Assembly (NCBI RefSeq): GCF_001571265.1
Contig: NZ_BCTL01000055.1
Span: forward strand, 1 to 38,464
Reading direction: 5' to 3'
DNA length: 38,464 bases
DNA from: Cedecea neteri NBRC 105707 = ATCC 33855
GTDB lineage: Bacteria; Pseudomonadota; Gammaproteobacteria; Enterobacterales; Enterobacteriaceae
Numbering within the stretch: the stretch's first letter is position 1; every line of letters starts with the position of its first letter. The translations under genes and the position numbers were made by a program. Positions 28,151 through 38,115 of this stretch are shown here, piece after piece. A model generated the notes under the pieces. That model saw nothing but the letters and a program-made list of their open reading frames with translations, searched no databases and had not been told where the DNA came from.

Positions 28151-28151
<1 letters not shown>
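27693..28151 (+). CDS. Rz spanin, inner-membrane subunit
   Basis: A 152-residue i-spanin with one N-terminal membrane helix (about 6-20, TMALTVFALLIASCWW) and a long helical periplasmic part rich in Gln, Lys and Glu. It pairs with Rz1 to fuse inner and outer membranes in the last step of lysis. ATG 27693 overlaps the endolysin stop (ATGA). Rz1 is embedded in its +1 frame. A terminator starts at the stop codon. Confidence 0.85.
27901..28104 (+). CDS. Rz1 spanin, outer-membrane lipoprotein (nested in Rz)
   Basis: A 67-residue lipoprotein lying wholly inside Rz in another frame. The signal peptide ends in a lipobox, LALGGC, with Cys20 as the lipidated residue. The mature part is Pro-rich; PPPPPAWMMQPPPDLLTPLNG closely resembles lambda Rz1 (PPPPPAWIMQPPPDWQTPLNG). 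GAGGAG eight bases upstream supports the start. Confidence 0.9.
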   Translation: MPDSPLKICSVMWLLALGGCALAPPATQCLAPPPPPAWMMQPPPDLLTPLNGIISVSGSALKRATSS

Positions 28152-29080
<929 letters not shown>

Positions 29081-29090
29081 GCCTGAACCT

Positions 29091-29665
<575 letters not shown>

Positions 29666-29668
29666 GCT

Positions 29669-30808
29669 ATGTCACAGGGTTTACCTGTATCTAACATTGT
29701 CAGCGTGACAGTGAATATGGCGCCACGAGCGGCGCAGTCCCGTAACTATGGTGCGCTGCTGGTCGTAGGCGCGAGCAACGTTATTGACGCCAAAGAGCGT
29801 ATGCGTGCTTATTCCAGCCTGAGCGGCGTGGCCGCCGACTTTGGCCTGGAATCCCCTGAATACAAGGCCGCCAGCCTCTACTACCAGCAGTCCCCTCAGC
29901 CCGCCGACCTGTATATCGGGCGTTGGGTAAAAGAAGGCAGCGAGGGCAAAGCCGGGGAAACCATCGCCGAATGCATCTCCGCGCTAAGTGCACATTCGAC
30001 CGACTGGTATGGCCTGGTGATTGCTGACGACACAATTACCGATGAAGCCGTGCTAGCCGTGGCAGCGGTCATTGAAGGCGACGGCGTTTCCCGTATCTTT
30101 GGCCATACTTCTGCCAGCGCTAAAGTGCTGGATGTCAACGACAGCACCGATATCTTCAGCAAGCTGAAAGCGGCTAAGTTCGCCCGCACTTTTGGTCAGT
30201 ACTCCAGCGCCACGCCGTTTGCGGCCGCTTCCCTGTTTGGCCGTGCGTTTACCGTTAACTTCAACGGCAATAACACCACCATTACCCTGAAATTCAAGCA
30301 GGAACCGGGTATTGCCGCAGAAACGCTGACCCAAACGCAAATCAACGCCCTGTCCGCGAAAAATGCCAACGTCTTTGTGAATTACAACAACGACACCGCC
30401 ATTATTCAGGAAGGCGTGATGAGCAACGGCAGCTTCATCGATGAGCGCCACGGCCTGGACTGGCTGCAAAACTATGTCCAGACCAACCTCTACAACCTGC
30501 TTTACACCAGCACCACTAAAATCCCGCAAACCGATGCCGGCGTTACCCGTCTGCTTAGCAACGTCGAGCATTCCATGGCTCAGGCGGTCACCAATGGCCT
30601 GGTGGCGCCGGGCGTCTGGAATGGCTCTGATATTGGCCAGTTGGCCTCCGGTGACACGCTGACGAAAGGCTACTACGTCTACGCTCCGGCGGTGGCTACC
30701 CAGGCGCAGTCAGACCGCGAAGCGCGGAAAGCGCCGGTGATTCAGGTGGCCTGCAAACTGGCGGGTGCCGTGCACTTTGCCGACGTCGAAATCAATGTTG
30801 TTCGTTAA
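29669..30808 (+). CDS. contractile tail sheath protein (DUF3383 type)
   Basis: A 379-residue protein of the DUF3383 sheath family. The N-terminus ([20 protein letters not shown], then [14 protein letters not shown]) and the [12 protein letters not shown] and [15 protein letters not shown] blocks are characteristic. The C-terminal part, ending [22 protein letters not shown], would form the core fold that strings subunits together around the tube. Its presence defines a contractile (myovirus-like) tail. It lies three bases after the neck gene and ten before the tube gene. Confidence 0.87.
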   Translation: MSQGLPVSNIVSVTVNMAPRAAQSRNYGALLVVGASNVIDAKERMRAYSSLSGVAADFGLESPEYKAASLYYQQSPQPADLYIGRWVKEGSEGKAGETIAECISALSAHSTDWYGLVIADDTITDEAVLAVAAVIEGDGVSRIFGHTSASAKVLDVNDSTDIFSKLKAAKFARTFGQYSSATPFAAASLFGRAFTVNFNGNNTTITLKFKQEPGIAAETLTQTQINALSAKNANVFVNYNNDTAIIQEGVMSNGSFIDERHGLDWLQNYVQTNLYNLLYTSTTKIPQTDAGVTRLLSNVEHSMAQAVTNGLVAPGVWNGSDIGQLASGDTLTKGYYVYAPAVATQAQSDREARKAPVIQVACKLAGAVHFADVEINVVR

Positions 30809-30818
30809 GGAGATTTAA

Positions 30819-31259
30819 ATGGGTACTTATTCTTTTATGGATGTTACTGCCTCTCTCGTGGGGCCAGGCGGCGTGATTGATTTGGGCGCGGGTAGCGCGA
30901 ACGGTGACGCCGGGATCAAAGTGGAAATGGCGACCACAAAAAATACCATGACCGTCGGGATTGACGGAGAAGTGATGCATAACCTCTCTCCGGCCAAAAA
31001 CGGCTCTATCACCGTGACGCTGATGAAAACCTCACCGGTAAACAAAAAGCTGATGCTGGCCTACAACGCCCAAACGCTCTCCTCGGCACTGTGGGGTAAG
31101 AACACGCTTGTCGTGCGCAATACTGCCTCCGGCGATCTGGTCACGGCTCGTGACGTGGCATTTTCTCAGCTACCGGCCAATGCCAACGGTAAAGATGCTG
31201 GCACCATGGACTGGAAGTTTGACTGCGGGAAAATTGACCAGCTGCTCGGGGAGTTCTAA
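30819..31259 (+). CDS. tail tube protein (DUF3277 type)
   Basis: A 146-residue protein of the DUF3277 family, which follows the sheath in these tails and forms the inner tube. It starts MGTYSFMDVTASLVGPGGVI and is mostly beta-strand with few charged helices; NGSITVTLMKTSPVN and WKFDCGKIDQLLGEF are typical ends. AAGGAG seven bases upstream gives strong initiation, as expected for a protein needed in many copies. Confidence 0.85.
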   Translation: MGTYSFMDVTASLVGPGGVIDLGAGSANGDAGIKVEMATTKNTMTVGIDGEVMHNLSPAKNGSITVTLMKTSPVNKKLMLAYNAQTLSSALWGKNTLVVRNTASGDLVTARDVAFSQLPANANGKDAGTMDWKFDCGKIDQLLGEF

Positions 31260-31262
31260 GTC

Positions 31263-31676
31263 ATGGAAATTACCCTGAAAGCGGTGAACTACCGCATTGG
31301 CAAGCTCGGCGTTTTTGAGCAGCTTAGCGTTGCGCGCAAACTGCTGCCGGTTCTGGCGGGCATTGTGGGTGATTTTCGCAGCTTGCAGGGTAAGGAGGGC
31401 GGAAACGCCCTCGAAACCGTGCTGCCAAAAATTGCCCGCACCCTTGCCGATCTCAGCGATGAGGACTGCAACACCATTTTGTATCCTTGTCTGTCGGTCG
31501 TGACGCGCGAGCACATGAAGGGCTGGGTGCCGGTCTTTAGTCAGGGGGCGTTGTCCTTTGACGATATCGACCTGATGACGCTGCTGCAGCTGGTGGCCCG
31601 GGTGGTGGCCGACTCGCTGGGAAATTTTTTGCAAGAACTCCCCGGCAGCGATTGCCCGGCCCCGTCGGCGGCCTGA
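31263..31676 (+). CDS. tail assembly chaperone (short form)
   Basis: A 137-residue protein between tube and tape measure, where phages place the lambda G-like assembly chaperone. Codons 120-123 read GGA AAT TTT TTG and offer two overlapping slippery heptamers, A AAT TTT and T TTT TTG, in the zero frame. The -1 frame is then open without a stop to the next gene (end 31864), so a frameshift product of about 200 residues is possible. The short form ends GSDCPAPSAA with TGA overlapping the ATG of the second frame. Confidence 0.75.
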   Translation: MEITLKAVNYRIGKLGVFEQLSVARKLLPVLAGIVGDFRSLQGKEGGNALETVLPKIARTLADLSDEDCNTILYPCLSVVTREHMKGWVPVFSQGALSFDDIDLMTLLQLVARVVADSLGNFLQELPGSDCPAPSAA

Positions 31677-31864
31677 TGCTGGAGACGCTGCCGGGCGGGG
31701 AAGATTACATTCTTCGCCCGGCGGAAGTCTTCGCTCTCAGCTGGCTGGATCTAAAAAGCGGCGCGGTGGATCTCTACGACATTGCGCTGATGAACGATTA
31801 TCTCGAGATGCAGGCCGATAATAAGGCCTGCATCGCACGCTGGAGAGAGGAAAATGAGCGCTAG
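31676..31864 (+). CDS. tail assembly chaperone, -1 frame extension (T-like)
   Basis: A 62-codon frame (MLETLPGGEDYILRPAEVFAL at its start) that begins at an ATG overlapping the chaperone stop. It lies in the -1 frame relative to the chaperone. It is either a separately initiated small protein or the extension made by programmed frameshifting at 31622-31631, equivalent to lambda T in gpGT. It overlaps the tape-measure start by 11 bases. Confidence 0.65.
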   Translation: MLETLPGGEDYILRPAEVFALSWLDLKSGAVDLYDIALMNDYLEMQADNKACIARWREENER

Positions 31865-32606
31865 CCCCGCATATGTTGATGCCCTCAATAAATTCATCGA
31901 GAAACTCCCCGGAGCCACAGAAAAAATGGGCTCCTTCATTGAGTCGATGGGAACGTTCTTCGATGGGTTAACAAAAGATCTTCGGATCGACAGTATCTCA
32001 GCAAAACTTGATGGCGTTGACCTCAAGGACTATCGCGCCGAAGGCTATGCCACGCGGCAGGCTGCGGCCACGCCTGAACTGGTTCCTTTTTATGCTGAGG
32101 AATATCACCAGATTGCAGGCAACCTAAATTTTGATGCCGACACGGCGGCTAAACAATCTGAACGATACCAGGTTTCGCTTTATCGTCTGGAAACCGTGTT
32201 TGATATTTTGCGCGAGAAAGCGGGCAGTGGCCTGGCACAAAATCTGGTACAGCCTTTTGAGACACTGACAAATACAATCCTGGTCAGTTTTCCCAAAATT
32301 GAACCCACCGTTAACAATGTCTTAAGCGTATTGGGTGATATAGCAAACGTTGTTGGTAGCGCCATCAACGGCACAATCGGTTGGGTTACCCAATTGATTG
32401 AATGGTGGCAAATGCTTGATGGCTCGACACAAACCGTGATAGCCACCGTGGCAGGTATGATTGCGATTTGGTATGGGTTGAATACGGCTTTCATGGCTTC
32501 TCCCGTTGGTTTTGTCCTGGCGCTGGCAACGGCAATTGGCCTACTTTATGACGATTACATGAAGTGGCGAGATGGAGGAGAAAGCCTGATTAACTGGGGC
32601 GCCTAG
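31854..32606 (+). CDS. tape measure protein, N-terminal part (stops at in-frame amber)
   Basis: A 250-residue reading frame, helical and amphipathic, with a hydrophobic stretch (about 190-235: TVIATVAGMIAIWYGLNTAF, SPVGFVLALATAIGLLY) as in tail tape measures. It stops at TAG 32604-32606. The same frame then continues open to 33257. Position after the chaperone and before baseplate genes fits a tape measure. The uninterrupted protein would have about 467 residues. A tape measure cut here should not support a normal tail unless the amber codon is read through. Confidence 0.7.
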   Translation: MSASPAYVDALNKFIEKLPGATEKMGSFIESMGTFFDGLTKDLRIDSISAKLDGVDLKDYRAEGYATRQAAATPELVPFYAEEYHQIAGNLNFDADTAAKQSERYQVSLYRLETVFDILREKAGSGLAQNLVQPFETLTNTILVSFPKIEPTVNNVLSVLGDIANVVGSAINGTIGWVTQLIEWWQMLDGSTQTVIATVAGMIAIWYGLNTAFMASPVGFVLALATAIGLLYDDYMKWRDGGESLINWGA

Positions 32607-32621
32607 AAACCCGTTCTTGAG

Positions 32622-33257
32622 TTGGCCACCACCATGATCGGCGGGGTTTCGAATACGATAAAGTCGCTCGGAAGCTCGCTGGGAGATTTGCTAGGTATTG
32701 ATTTCAGTAAATGGTCTATCAGCACTATCTTCGAAGGGCTGATGCATGAATTCAAAGCGCTGGAAGAGATGTTCAGGCAGGTAGGCAAGCTGATAAATGC
32801 GCTTAAAGAAGGGAAGTGGTCTGAGGCAATGACCATTGGCAAAGAGCTTGTCGTCAGCAGTGTGACCCAATCTCCGGCTTATAAACTGGTTGATAGTACG
32901 TTCAATTTTCTCGACGAAAAGGCCGTTGCTGGTGCCTCAGCGTTCAAAGAATGGTTTAACAATCAGGAAAAGAAAGACACTCGCCGACGGCTTCCCGTTG
33001 CGATCGACAATCTCAGCCAACCCGAGCCTGTCTCAATGATGCTTCCCGCGGGTGTCGCCGACCACGAACGACTGGCGACTTCGAGCGATTTCTCCACGGT
33101 GAGCAACAGCACTACGCATTCTCCCACGATTAACAGTAATACCCATATCGTCGTTAATGGCGTCTCTGAACCTCAACTGGCGGCGGCTGAGACATCTCAG
33201 CGCTTGTTCAACGTGCATTCTCAACTGGCGCAGCAATATGAAAGGAGGATGAGCTAA
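32622..33257 (+). CDS. tape measure protein, C-terminal part (same frame, after amber)
   Basis: Continuation of the upstream frame after TAG 32604-32606. A restart is possible at TTG 32622 or ATG 32634, neither with a convincing ribosome site, so it may be translated only by readthrough or not at all. It holds amphipathic helices (FEGLMHEFKALEEMFRQVGK) and a polar Ser/Thr/Asn-rich stretch. It ends EPQLAAAETSQRLFNVHSQL followed by AQQYERRMS, typical of the C-terminus of tape measures. The stop overlaps the next gene by one base (TAATG). Confidence 0.65.
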   Translation: MATTMIGGVSNTIKSLGSSLGDLLGIDFSKWSISTIFEGLMHEFKALEEMFRQVGKLINALKEGKWSEAMTIGKELVVSSVTQSPAYKLVDSTFNFLDEKAVAGASAFKEWFNNQEKKDTRRRLPVAIDNLSQPEPVSMMLPAGVADHERLATSSDFSTVSNSTTHSPTINSNTHIVVNGVSEPQLAAAETSQRLFNVHSQLAQQYERRMS

Positions 33258-33835
33258 TGAATATTTTTGGCGCTTACTTCCAGCCGCGCACGAGCCTCTC
33301 CGGTTTTCTGGTGCCGGATGTGGTGGTCAGCGAAGTCCATAAGGACACGCTGAAAATCGCCTCTCATCCCGTCGAGTTTGGCCCGAATATCAGCGACCAT
33401 GCCTGGGCCGAACCCGGTGAGTTAACGATGGATTGTTTCTTTAAAGCCGGTGGTTCACTGGTTGATTTTGCTAATACGACCGTGCTTGGCTCCTGGCTAA
33501 ACGCGGGCCCCAGCCCGGCACAAATTTACCAGCAACTGCTTGATCTACAGAAAAAAGCAGAACCCTTTAAGGTCATCACCCGCCGCCGCTCCTACGACAA
33601 TATGCTTATCACAACGTTGACGGTGACGACCGGCGCCAAATCGGAAAACATTCTTGGCTGCAATCTGGTGTTGACGGAAGTATTAATGACGGCCACGGAA
33701 GCACGCCCTGCGCCGCCTAAAACGGCGATGGATGAAGGGGTAACGACGACTTCGGTCGGCGATAAAGGTGAAAAAGTGGTTACCACCCCCAAGGGGGCGG
33801 GCAAAATCACGCCACTTCAGCCTGAAACAAAATGA
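33257..33835 (+). CDS. Dit-like baseplate/distal tail protein
   Basis: A 192-residue protein with the look of the Dit-like N-terminal domain of contractile tails: FGPNISDHAWAEPGELTMDC and KKAEPFKVITRRRSYDNMLI are the conserved blocks. The C-terminal 40 residues are Pro/Thr/Lys-rich and probably disordered. It would join the tube end to the baseplate hub. It is translationally coupled to the tape measure by a one-base overlap. Confidence 0.7.
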   Translation: MNIFGAYFQPRTSLSGFLVPDVVVSEVHKDTLKIASHPVEFGPNISDHAWAEPGELTMDCFFKAGGSLVDFANTTVLGSWLNAGPSPAQIYQQLLDLQKKAEPFKVITRRRSYDNMLITTLTVTTGAKSENILGCNLVLTEVLMTATEARPAPPKTAMDEGVTTTSVGDKGEKVVTTPKGAGKITPLQPETK

Positions 33836-33844
33836 GGAGAGACA

Positions 33845-34153
33845 ATGTCAATTGCAGAAATTCCCCTCAGCGCGGATAACCAGGTATTTACGATCCAACT
33901 TGCCGGACAGACCCTGCGCATGCGGCTGCTTTATCGGGATGTTGCAGGCTGGATCCTGGATATTCTCGACGCCGACAATCGGCCCATCGTGAACGGTATC
34001 CCGCTGGTGGCTGGTGCTGATTTATTGGCTCCGTATGCCTGGCTTGGTTTTGGCGGAGGACTATGGGTTGGCTGTGATAATGAGACTCAGGATTACCCGA
34101 GCAAAACCGATCTCGGGCGCGGCAGCCATCTTTACTTCGTGACGGCAGATTAA
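33845..34153 (+). CDS. baseplate plug-like protein
   Basis: A 102-residue protein, mostly beta-strand, with FTIQLAGQTLRMRLLYRD and GWILDILDADNRPIVNGIPL. This resembles the small plug proteins (Pam3 gp18-like, DUF6983) between Dit and hub in simple contractile tails. GAGGAGAGACA precedes the start. Assignment relies on size, order and the G-W-x-L-D-I-L-D motif. Confidence 0.65.
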   Translation: MSIAEIPLSADNQVFTIQLAGQTLRMRLLYRDVAGWILDILDADNRPIVNGIPLVAGADLLAPYAWLGFGGGLWVGCDNETQDYPSKTDLGRGSHLYFVTAD

Positions 34154-34163
34154 GGAGGGGGAA

Positions 34164-35171
34164 ATGAGTGATAACTGGTCCCGCCACTTTGAGCTCCAGC
34201 TTTTGAAGGAAGACGGCAGCGGTATTGCGCTCTCTGGCTTTAAGGTGACGTTTAAAGTCGACTGGCACGCCGGCAGCTCACCCAAAACGGCCGAGGTGAA
34301 AATCTATAATCTCGCGCCGGACAACGTGAATCGTATTGCACAAAAGGAGTACAGCAAAATCCGGCTGATTGCGGGCTACAACGGAATAGAACCGGTTGTA
34401 AGCAGCGGTGAAGTGGGAAAAACCAGGGTTGTCGAACCCGTTGAGTGGGGGCCGAGAGATGGCATGAACTTTGGGGTGATCTTCAGCGGTGACATTCGCA
34501 TCTGGATGACGGGGCGAGAGGATACCCCTGATGACTGGATTTTAATTCAGGCCATTGATGGCTATGAGGCGCTGATGTCAGCGACGCTTAGCGCCACGCT
34601 TGCTAAAGGCTACACGGTATATGACATGTACCAGCTGGCAGCTGGCGCACTGAAACCCTTTTTGATTCTCCCCGGCAGGCTGCCACCTTTCCCCAAAACG
34701 AAGTTTCCCAGAGGGTATACCTTCCACGGTAAGGTCAGCAGCTATCTCGATCAAATCGGCAAGCTGTGCAAGGCCAACTGGAAGCTGTCGAATGACAGGC
34801 TGGACTATTACAACGAGGCTGAAAAAGCGCACCCGCCCGTGAGTCTTAACAGCCAGAATGGCCTGATTGGGCGGCCGCAAACGTCTACCAATGCTGGCGT
34901 AACCCTGAAATGCCTGATTAACCCCACAATCCTGCTCCACGGACAGGTGAAGCTAGATCAAAACACGCTTTATAAGCCAGCCTTGCTTGCTAAGGATGAC
35001 TATATCCGGCCTTCTCCGGACGGTATTTATGACATTTATGGCATTGCCTACAGCGGAGATACCCGCGCGAATGACTGGTATATGACTATGATGTGCTACC
35101 CGGCTGGCCAGCCTGTCGACAAGGCTGAAGAAAAGTGGCAATCAAGCCCGGCCTCTAAACCACAAGCCTAA
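34164..35171 (+). CDS. baseplate hub protein
   Basis: A 335-residue protein equivalent to P2 gpD / T4 gp27-type hubs. The N-terminus has FKVTFKVDWHAGSSPKTAEV and KIYNLAPDNVNRIAQ, typical of the beta-barrel that continues the tube, followed by domains around DDWILIQAIDGYEALMSATL and GKVSSYLDQIGKLCKANWKL. Strong ribosome site (AAGGAGGGGG). An intrinsic terminator follows the stop directly. Confidence 0.75.
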   Translation: MSDNWSRHFELQLLKEDGSGIALSGFKVTFKVDWHAGSSPKTAEVKIYNLAPDNVNRIAQKEYSKIRLIAGYNGIEPVVSSGEVGKTRVVEPVEWGPRDGMNFGVIFSGDIRIWMTGREDTPDDWILIQAIDGYEALMSATLSATLAKGYTVYDMYQLAAGALKPFLILPGRLPPFPKTKFPRGYTFHGKVSSYLDQIGKLCKANWKLSNDRLDYYNEAEKAHPPVSLNSQNGLIGRPQTSTNAGVTLKCLINPTILLHGQVKLDQNTLYKPALLAKDDYIRPSPDGIYDIYGIAYSGDTRANDWYMTMMCYPAGQPVDKAEEKWQSSPASKPQA

Positions 35172-35193
35172 GCCCGCAGCAGCGGGTTTTTTA
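35172..35193 (+). terminator. intrinsic terminator inside the tail operon
   Basis: Stem CCCGC-AGCA-GCGGG (35173-35186), extendable by G-T and A-T pairs, followed by TTTTTT. It lies between hub and spike genes and would lower expression of the distal baseplate and fibre genes. Confidence 0.75.
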
Positions 35194-35207
35194 TCCCTGG
35201 AGGAATC

Positions 35208-35891
35208 ATGGCTCTGACGACTTCGGCTCTCAGCGGCGAGCTGGCCGATACGCTTGCGGCCAGCCGGGCCGCATTAAGTAACGATCTACGGGTCGCGTTA
35301 CCCGGCATTATTCAGTCTTTCGACCCCGTTTCTGTCACCTGTGAAGTGGCGCCAGCGATCAGAGGCACGCAGTTTGCCAGAGACGGATCTGTGTCTCCGG
35401 TCAATTATCCGCTGCTGGTGGATGTGCCGGTTGTCTTTCCTCACGGTGGCGGCTGCTCGTTGACGTTTCCGCTTAAAAAGGGAGACGAATGCCTGGTCAT
35501 TTTTGCCGATCGCGCCATCGACTTTTGGTGGCAGAGCGGTGGTATTCAGGAGCCGGTCGATGCTCGTCAACACTCGTTGTCTGATGCCTTCGTGCTGCCC
35601 GGCCCACAGTCGCAGGCGAAAAAAATCGGCGGTATCAGTAGTACGGCGGTTCAGCTACGCAGCGAAGATGGCAAAGCCTTTGTTGAACTGGAACCCGGCA
35701 GCCACGGTATCACGCTGACTACGCCGGGAAAACTCACCGCGACGGCGGCCAGCATTGACCTGACCGGCGAGGTAAAAATCAACGGTAACGTAACAGTGAG
35801 CGGTGATGTTACGGCCAGCGGCATAAGCCTGACGAAGCACCGCCACGGCGGCGTACAGTCCGGCGGCGCGAACACGGGGGGGCCGGTATGA
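35208..35891 (+). CDS. baseplate spike protein (Gp138 N-terminal type)
   Basis: Central spike of 227 residues. The N-terminal OB-fold (about 25-115) includes VTCEVAPAIRGTQF and KKGDECLVIFADRAIDFWWQ, as in the Gp138 family. A triple-stranded beta-helix region follows with repeats such as IDLTGEVKINGNVTVSGDVT. The tip has the His-x-His motif KHRHGGVQSGGANTGGP, which in such spikes binds an iron ion. It would puncture the target outer membrane. TGGAGGAATC precedes the start, after the internal terminator. Confidence 0.82.
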   Translation: MALTTSALSGELADTLAASRAALSNDLRVALPGIIQSFDPVSVTCEVAPAIRGTQFARDGSVSPVNYPLLVDVPVVFPHGGGCSLTFPLKKGDECLVIFADRAIDFWWQSGGIQEPVDARQHSLSDAFVLPGPQSQAKKIGGISSTAVQLRSEDGKAFVELEPGSHGITLTTPGKLTATAASIDLTGEVKINGNVTVSGDVTASGISLTKHRHGGVQSGGANTGGPV

Positions 35892-36238
35892 AATATCGCA
35901 GAGAGAGCAGCGATGGGGATTATACCTTTGGACAGGGTGAAAACACCTTCCTGGAAAACTCACCTGAGTGCGTGGCGCAGGCGGTGAGTACCCGGCTCAA
36001 GCTGTGGCAGGGGGAGTGGTTTCTGGACAACCGTACCGGGACACCATATCGCCAGTCCGTTCTCGGCAAACAGCAGGATGATTCCTGGGTATTAATGCTG
36101 ATTGACCGCGTAAGCCAGACCATGGGCGTTAAGTCCGTGCTGGATGTCACCGCCGCGCGAACTGAAGCACGCACGGTAACCTTTCACGCCACCATCGACA
36201 CCGTTTACGGTCCCACCACTTTAAACAGCGAGGCATAA
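35888..36238 (+). CDS. baseplate wedge protein, gpW-like
   Basis: A 116-residue protein equivalent to the gpW/gp25-type wedge proteins. SPECVAQAVSTRLKLWQGEW and FLDNRTGTPYRQSVLGK are the family-like blocks. It overlaps the spike by four bases (ATGA), and its stop directly abuts the gpJ-like start, the usual order V-W-J. Confidence 0.75.
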   Translation: MKYRRESSDGDYTFGQGENTFLENSPECVAQAVSTRLKLWQGEWFLDNRTGTPYRQSVLGKQQDDSWVLMLIDRVSQTMGVKSVLDVTAARTEARTVTFHATIDTVYGPTTLNSEA

Positions 36239-37438
36239 ATGGCCCTCAATTCTGAAACGCTGGGGTTATCGGCAACGGTAACGGCCCAGGGGATAACCGC
36301 GCCTGATTATCAAAGCCTGTTAGGGGCATTGATGGATGCGTTCAGGCAAATCTACGGCACCGATGCGTACCTGGAGCCGGACAGTAAAGACGGGCAGCTC
36401 ATCTCGCTGGTGGCGCTGGCCATTCATGACGCCAACAACGCGGCGATTGCTGCCTACAACAGCTTTTCACCTGCAACGGCGATGGGGCGGGCGTTATCAA
36501 GCAACGTTAAGATCAACGGTATTGTCCGGCGTGCCGCGACGTACTCGACGGTCGACCTACTGCTGACGGGCATTCCCGGCACGACCATAACCCGTGGTTC
36601 TGTCAGAGATGACAGCGGCGTGACGTGGTTTTTGCCTGAGGTGGTATCGATTGGCGTCGATGGATCGGTAATCGTCACCGCCACCTGTGCCAGCAGCGGC
36701 GTAATGGCGGCACCAGCGGGATCCATTACCATCATGGGCACGCCAACGCGCGGCTGGACTGCGGTCACGAATCCTCAGGCTGCTACGCCAGGCGTTGCGG
36801 CTGAAACCGATGCCGAATTACGCATTCGGCAGTCGCAGAGCGTTGCCTTGCCTGCGCTCACGCCGTTTGAGGCGGTCGAGGGGGCTATTGCCAACATCGC
36901 AGGAGTCACCCGGCATAAGCTCTACGAAAATGATACCGGGGCCGTCAACGCCAATGGCCTGCCTCCGCATTCCATCGCTGCGATTGTGGACGGCGGGGAT
37001 GTGACGGAAATTGCTCAGACTATCAGGGGCAAAAAAGGTCAGGGCGTCGCAACCTTCGGCGCGACATCCATTGTGGTGCCCGATCTCTACGGTAATCCCC
37101 ACTCGATTGCATTTTCGCGTCCCGGCAATGTGCCGGTTTACGTCGACATCGTGCTTAAAGTTTTCACCGGCTATACGTCGCAAATCGGCGAGCAGATGAA
37201 GCAGGCGATTGCCGACTACATCAACGGCCTGGGCATTGGGGATAGCGTGCTGCTGAGCCGCATTTACTCCCCTGCCAACCTCGGCGTAGTCAGCGGCGGG
37301 AAAGCGCGTTATTACGACATCACCGACTTGCAGATCGGTAAATCATCCTCTGCGGTCGCGGCGGCTAACGTCAATATCGGCTACAGCGAAGCCGCCTCCT
37401 GCAGCGTGGACAACATCAATATCACGGTGAGCTCATGA
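36239..37438 (+). CDS. baseplate J-like protein
   Basis: A 399-residue protein of the baseplate J family. Typical blocks are DGQLISLVALAIHDANNAAI near residue 60, ETDAELRIRQSQSVALPALT near 190 and the C-terminal LSRIYSPANLGVVSGG. It forms the wedge that links the hub to fibre attachment and triggers sheath contraction. It overlaps the next gene by four bases. Confidence 0.85.
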   Translation: MALNSETLGLSATVTAQGITAPDYQSLLGALMDAFRQIYGTDAYLEPDSKDGQLISLVALAIHDANNAAIAAYNSFSPATAMGRALSSNVKINGIVRRAATYSTVDLLLTGIPGTTITRGSVRDDSGVTWFLPEVVSIGVDGSVIVTATCASSGVMAAPAGSITIMGTPTRGWTAVTNPQAATPGVAAETDAELRIRQSQSVALPALTPFEAVEGAIANIAGVTRHKLYENDTGAVNANGLPPHSIAAIVDGGDVTEIAQTIRGKKGQGVATFGATSIVVPDLYGNPHSIAFSRPGNVPVYVDIVLKVFTGYTSQIGEQMKQAIADYINGLGIGDSVLLSRIYSPANLGVVSGGKARYYDITDLQIGKSSSAVAAANVNIGYSEAASCSVDNINITVSS

Positions 37439-38115
37439 GTAAATATACCGGGCGCATCACCAGCTATCATGCCAGCAAGCCCCTGTTTTTTGCCCACGTT
37501 GATCTGAGCACCCGTCCGTTCACTGAGACCGTAAATACAACCGAAAGCCTGATCAACGCGTTTGATATTGACACGGCTGTTGGGGTTCAGCTCGATGCGC
37601 TGGGGAAGTGGATTGGTCGAAGCCGTGTTGTTAGCCAGCCTATTTCCGGCGTCTATTTTAGCTGGGACACCGACGGGCTGGGCTACGACCAGGGCGTGTG
37701 GCAGGGGCCTTACGATCCTGATGCAGGCTACACCTCGCTGGGCGATGAAACCTACCGCATCATCCTCAAGGCAAAAATCGCAATGAACAACTGGGACGGG
37801 CAGAACGACACGCTGCCCGCGATCCTTGACGCCGCCACGGTGGGGGCGGGGCTGCGAATGCAAATCGTCGACAACCAGGACATGACCATTTCCGTCTGGG
37901 TTCTGCCGGAAACGGATATCGCCGACGTTTCGCTTGAGCTTCTCGCGGCTATTAAACAGGGCTACCTGACGGTGAAAGCGGCTGGGGTTTGGGCGGGGGA
38001 TATTCAGACGCCGTCGGTTGAAGCGCCGTCGCAGGGCGGCAAATTCTTTGGTTTTGATATCAACAATCACTATATCGCCGGTTTTGACGACGGCGCATGG
38101 GAGAGGAAACTCTAA
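37435..38115 (+). CDS. DUF2612 tail protein (gpI-like)
   Basis: A 226-residue protein of the DUF2612 family, which occupies the gpI position between J and the fibre. FDIDTAVGVQLDALGKWIGR and DETYRIILKAKIAMNNWDGQ are characteristic. The C-terminal KFFGFDINNHYIAGFDDGAW probably contacts the fibre. Its stop overlaps the fibre start by one base (TAATG). Confidence 0.8.
   Translation: MSKYTGRITSYHASKPLFFAHVDLSTRPFTETVNTTESLINAFDIDTAVGVQLDALGKWIGRSRVVSQPISGVYFSWDTDGLGYDQGVWQGPYDPDAGYTSLGDETYRIILKAKIAMNNWDGQNDTLPAILDAATVGAGLRMQIVDNQDMTISVWVLPETDIADVSLELLAAIKQGYLTVKAAGVWAGDIQTPSVEAPSQGGKFFGFDINNHYIAGFDDGAWERKL

Noticed and set aside
37381-38070. 229-residue open frame antisense to the DUF2612 gene
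   Set aside because: Phage structural genes overlap tightly on the plus strand; this frame has no start signal.
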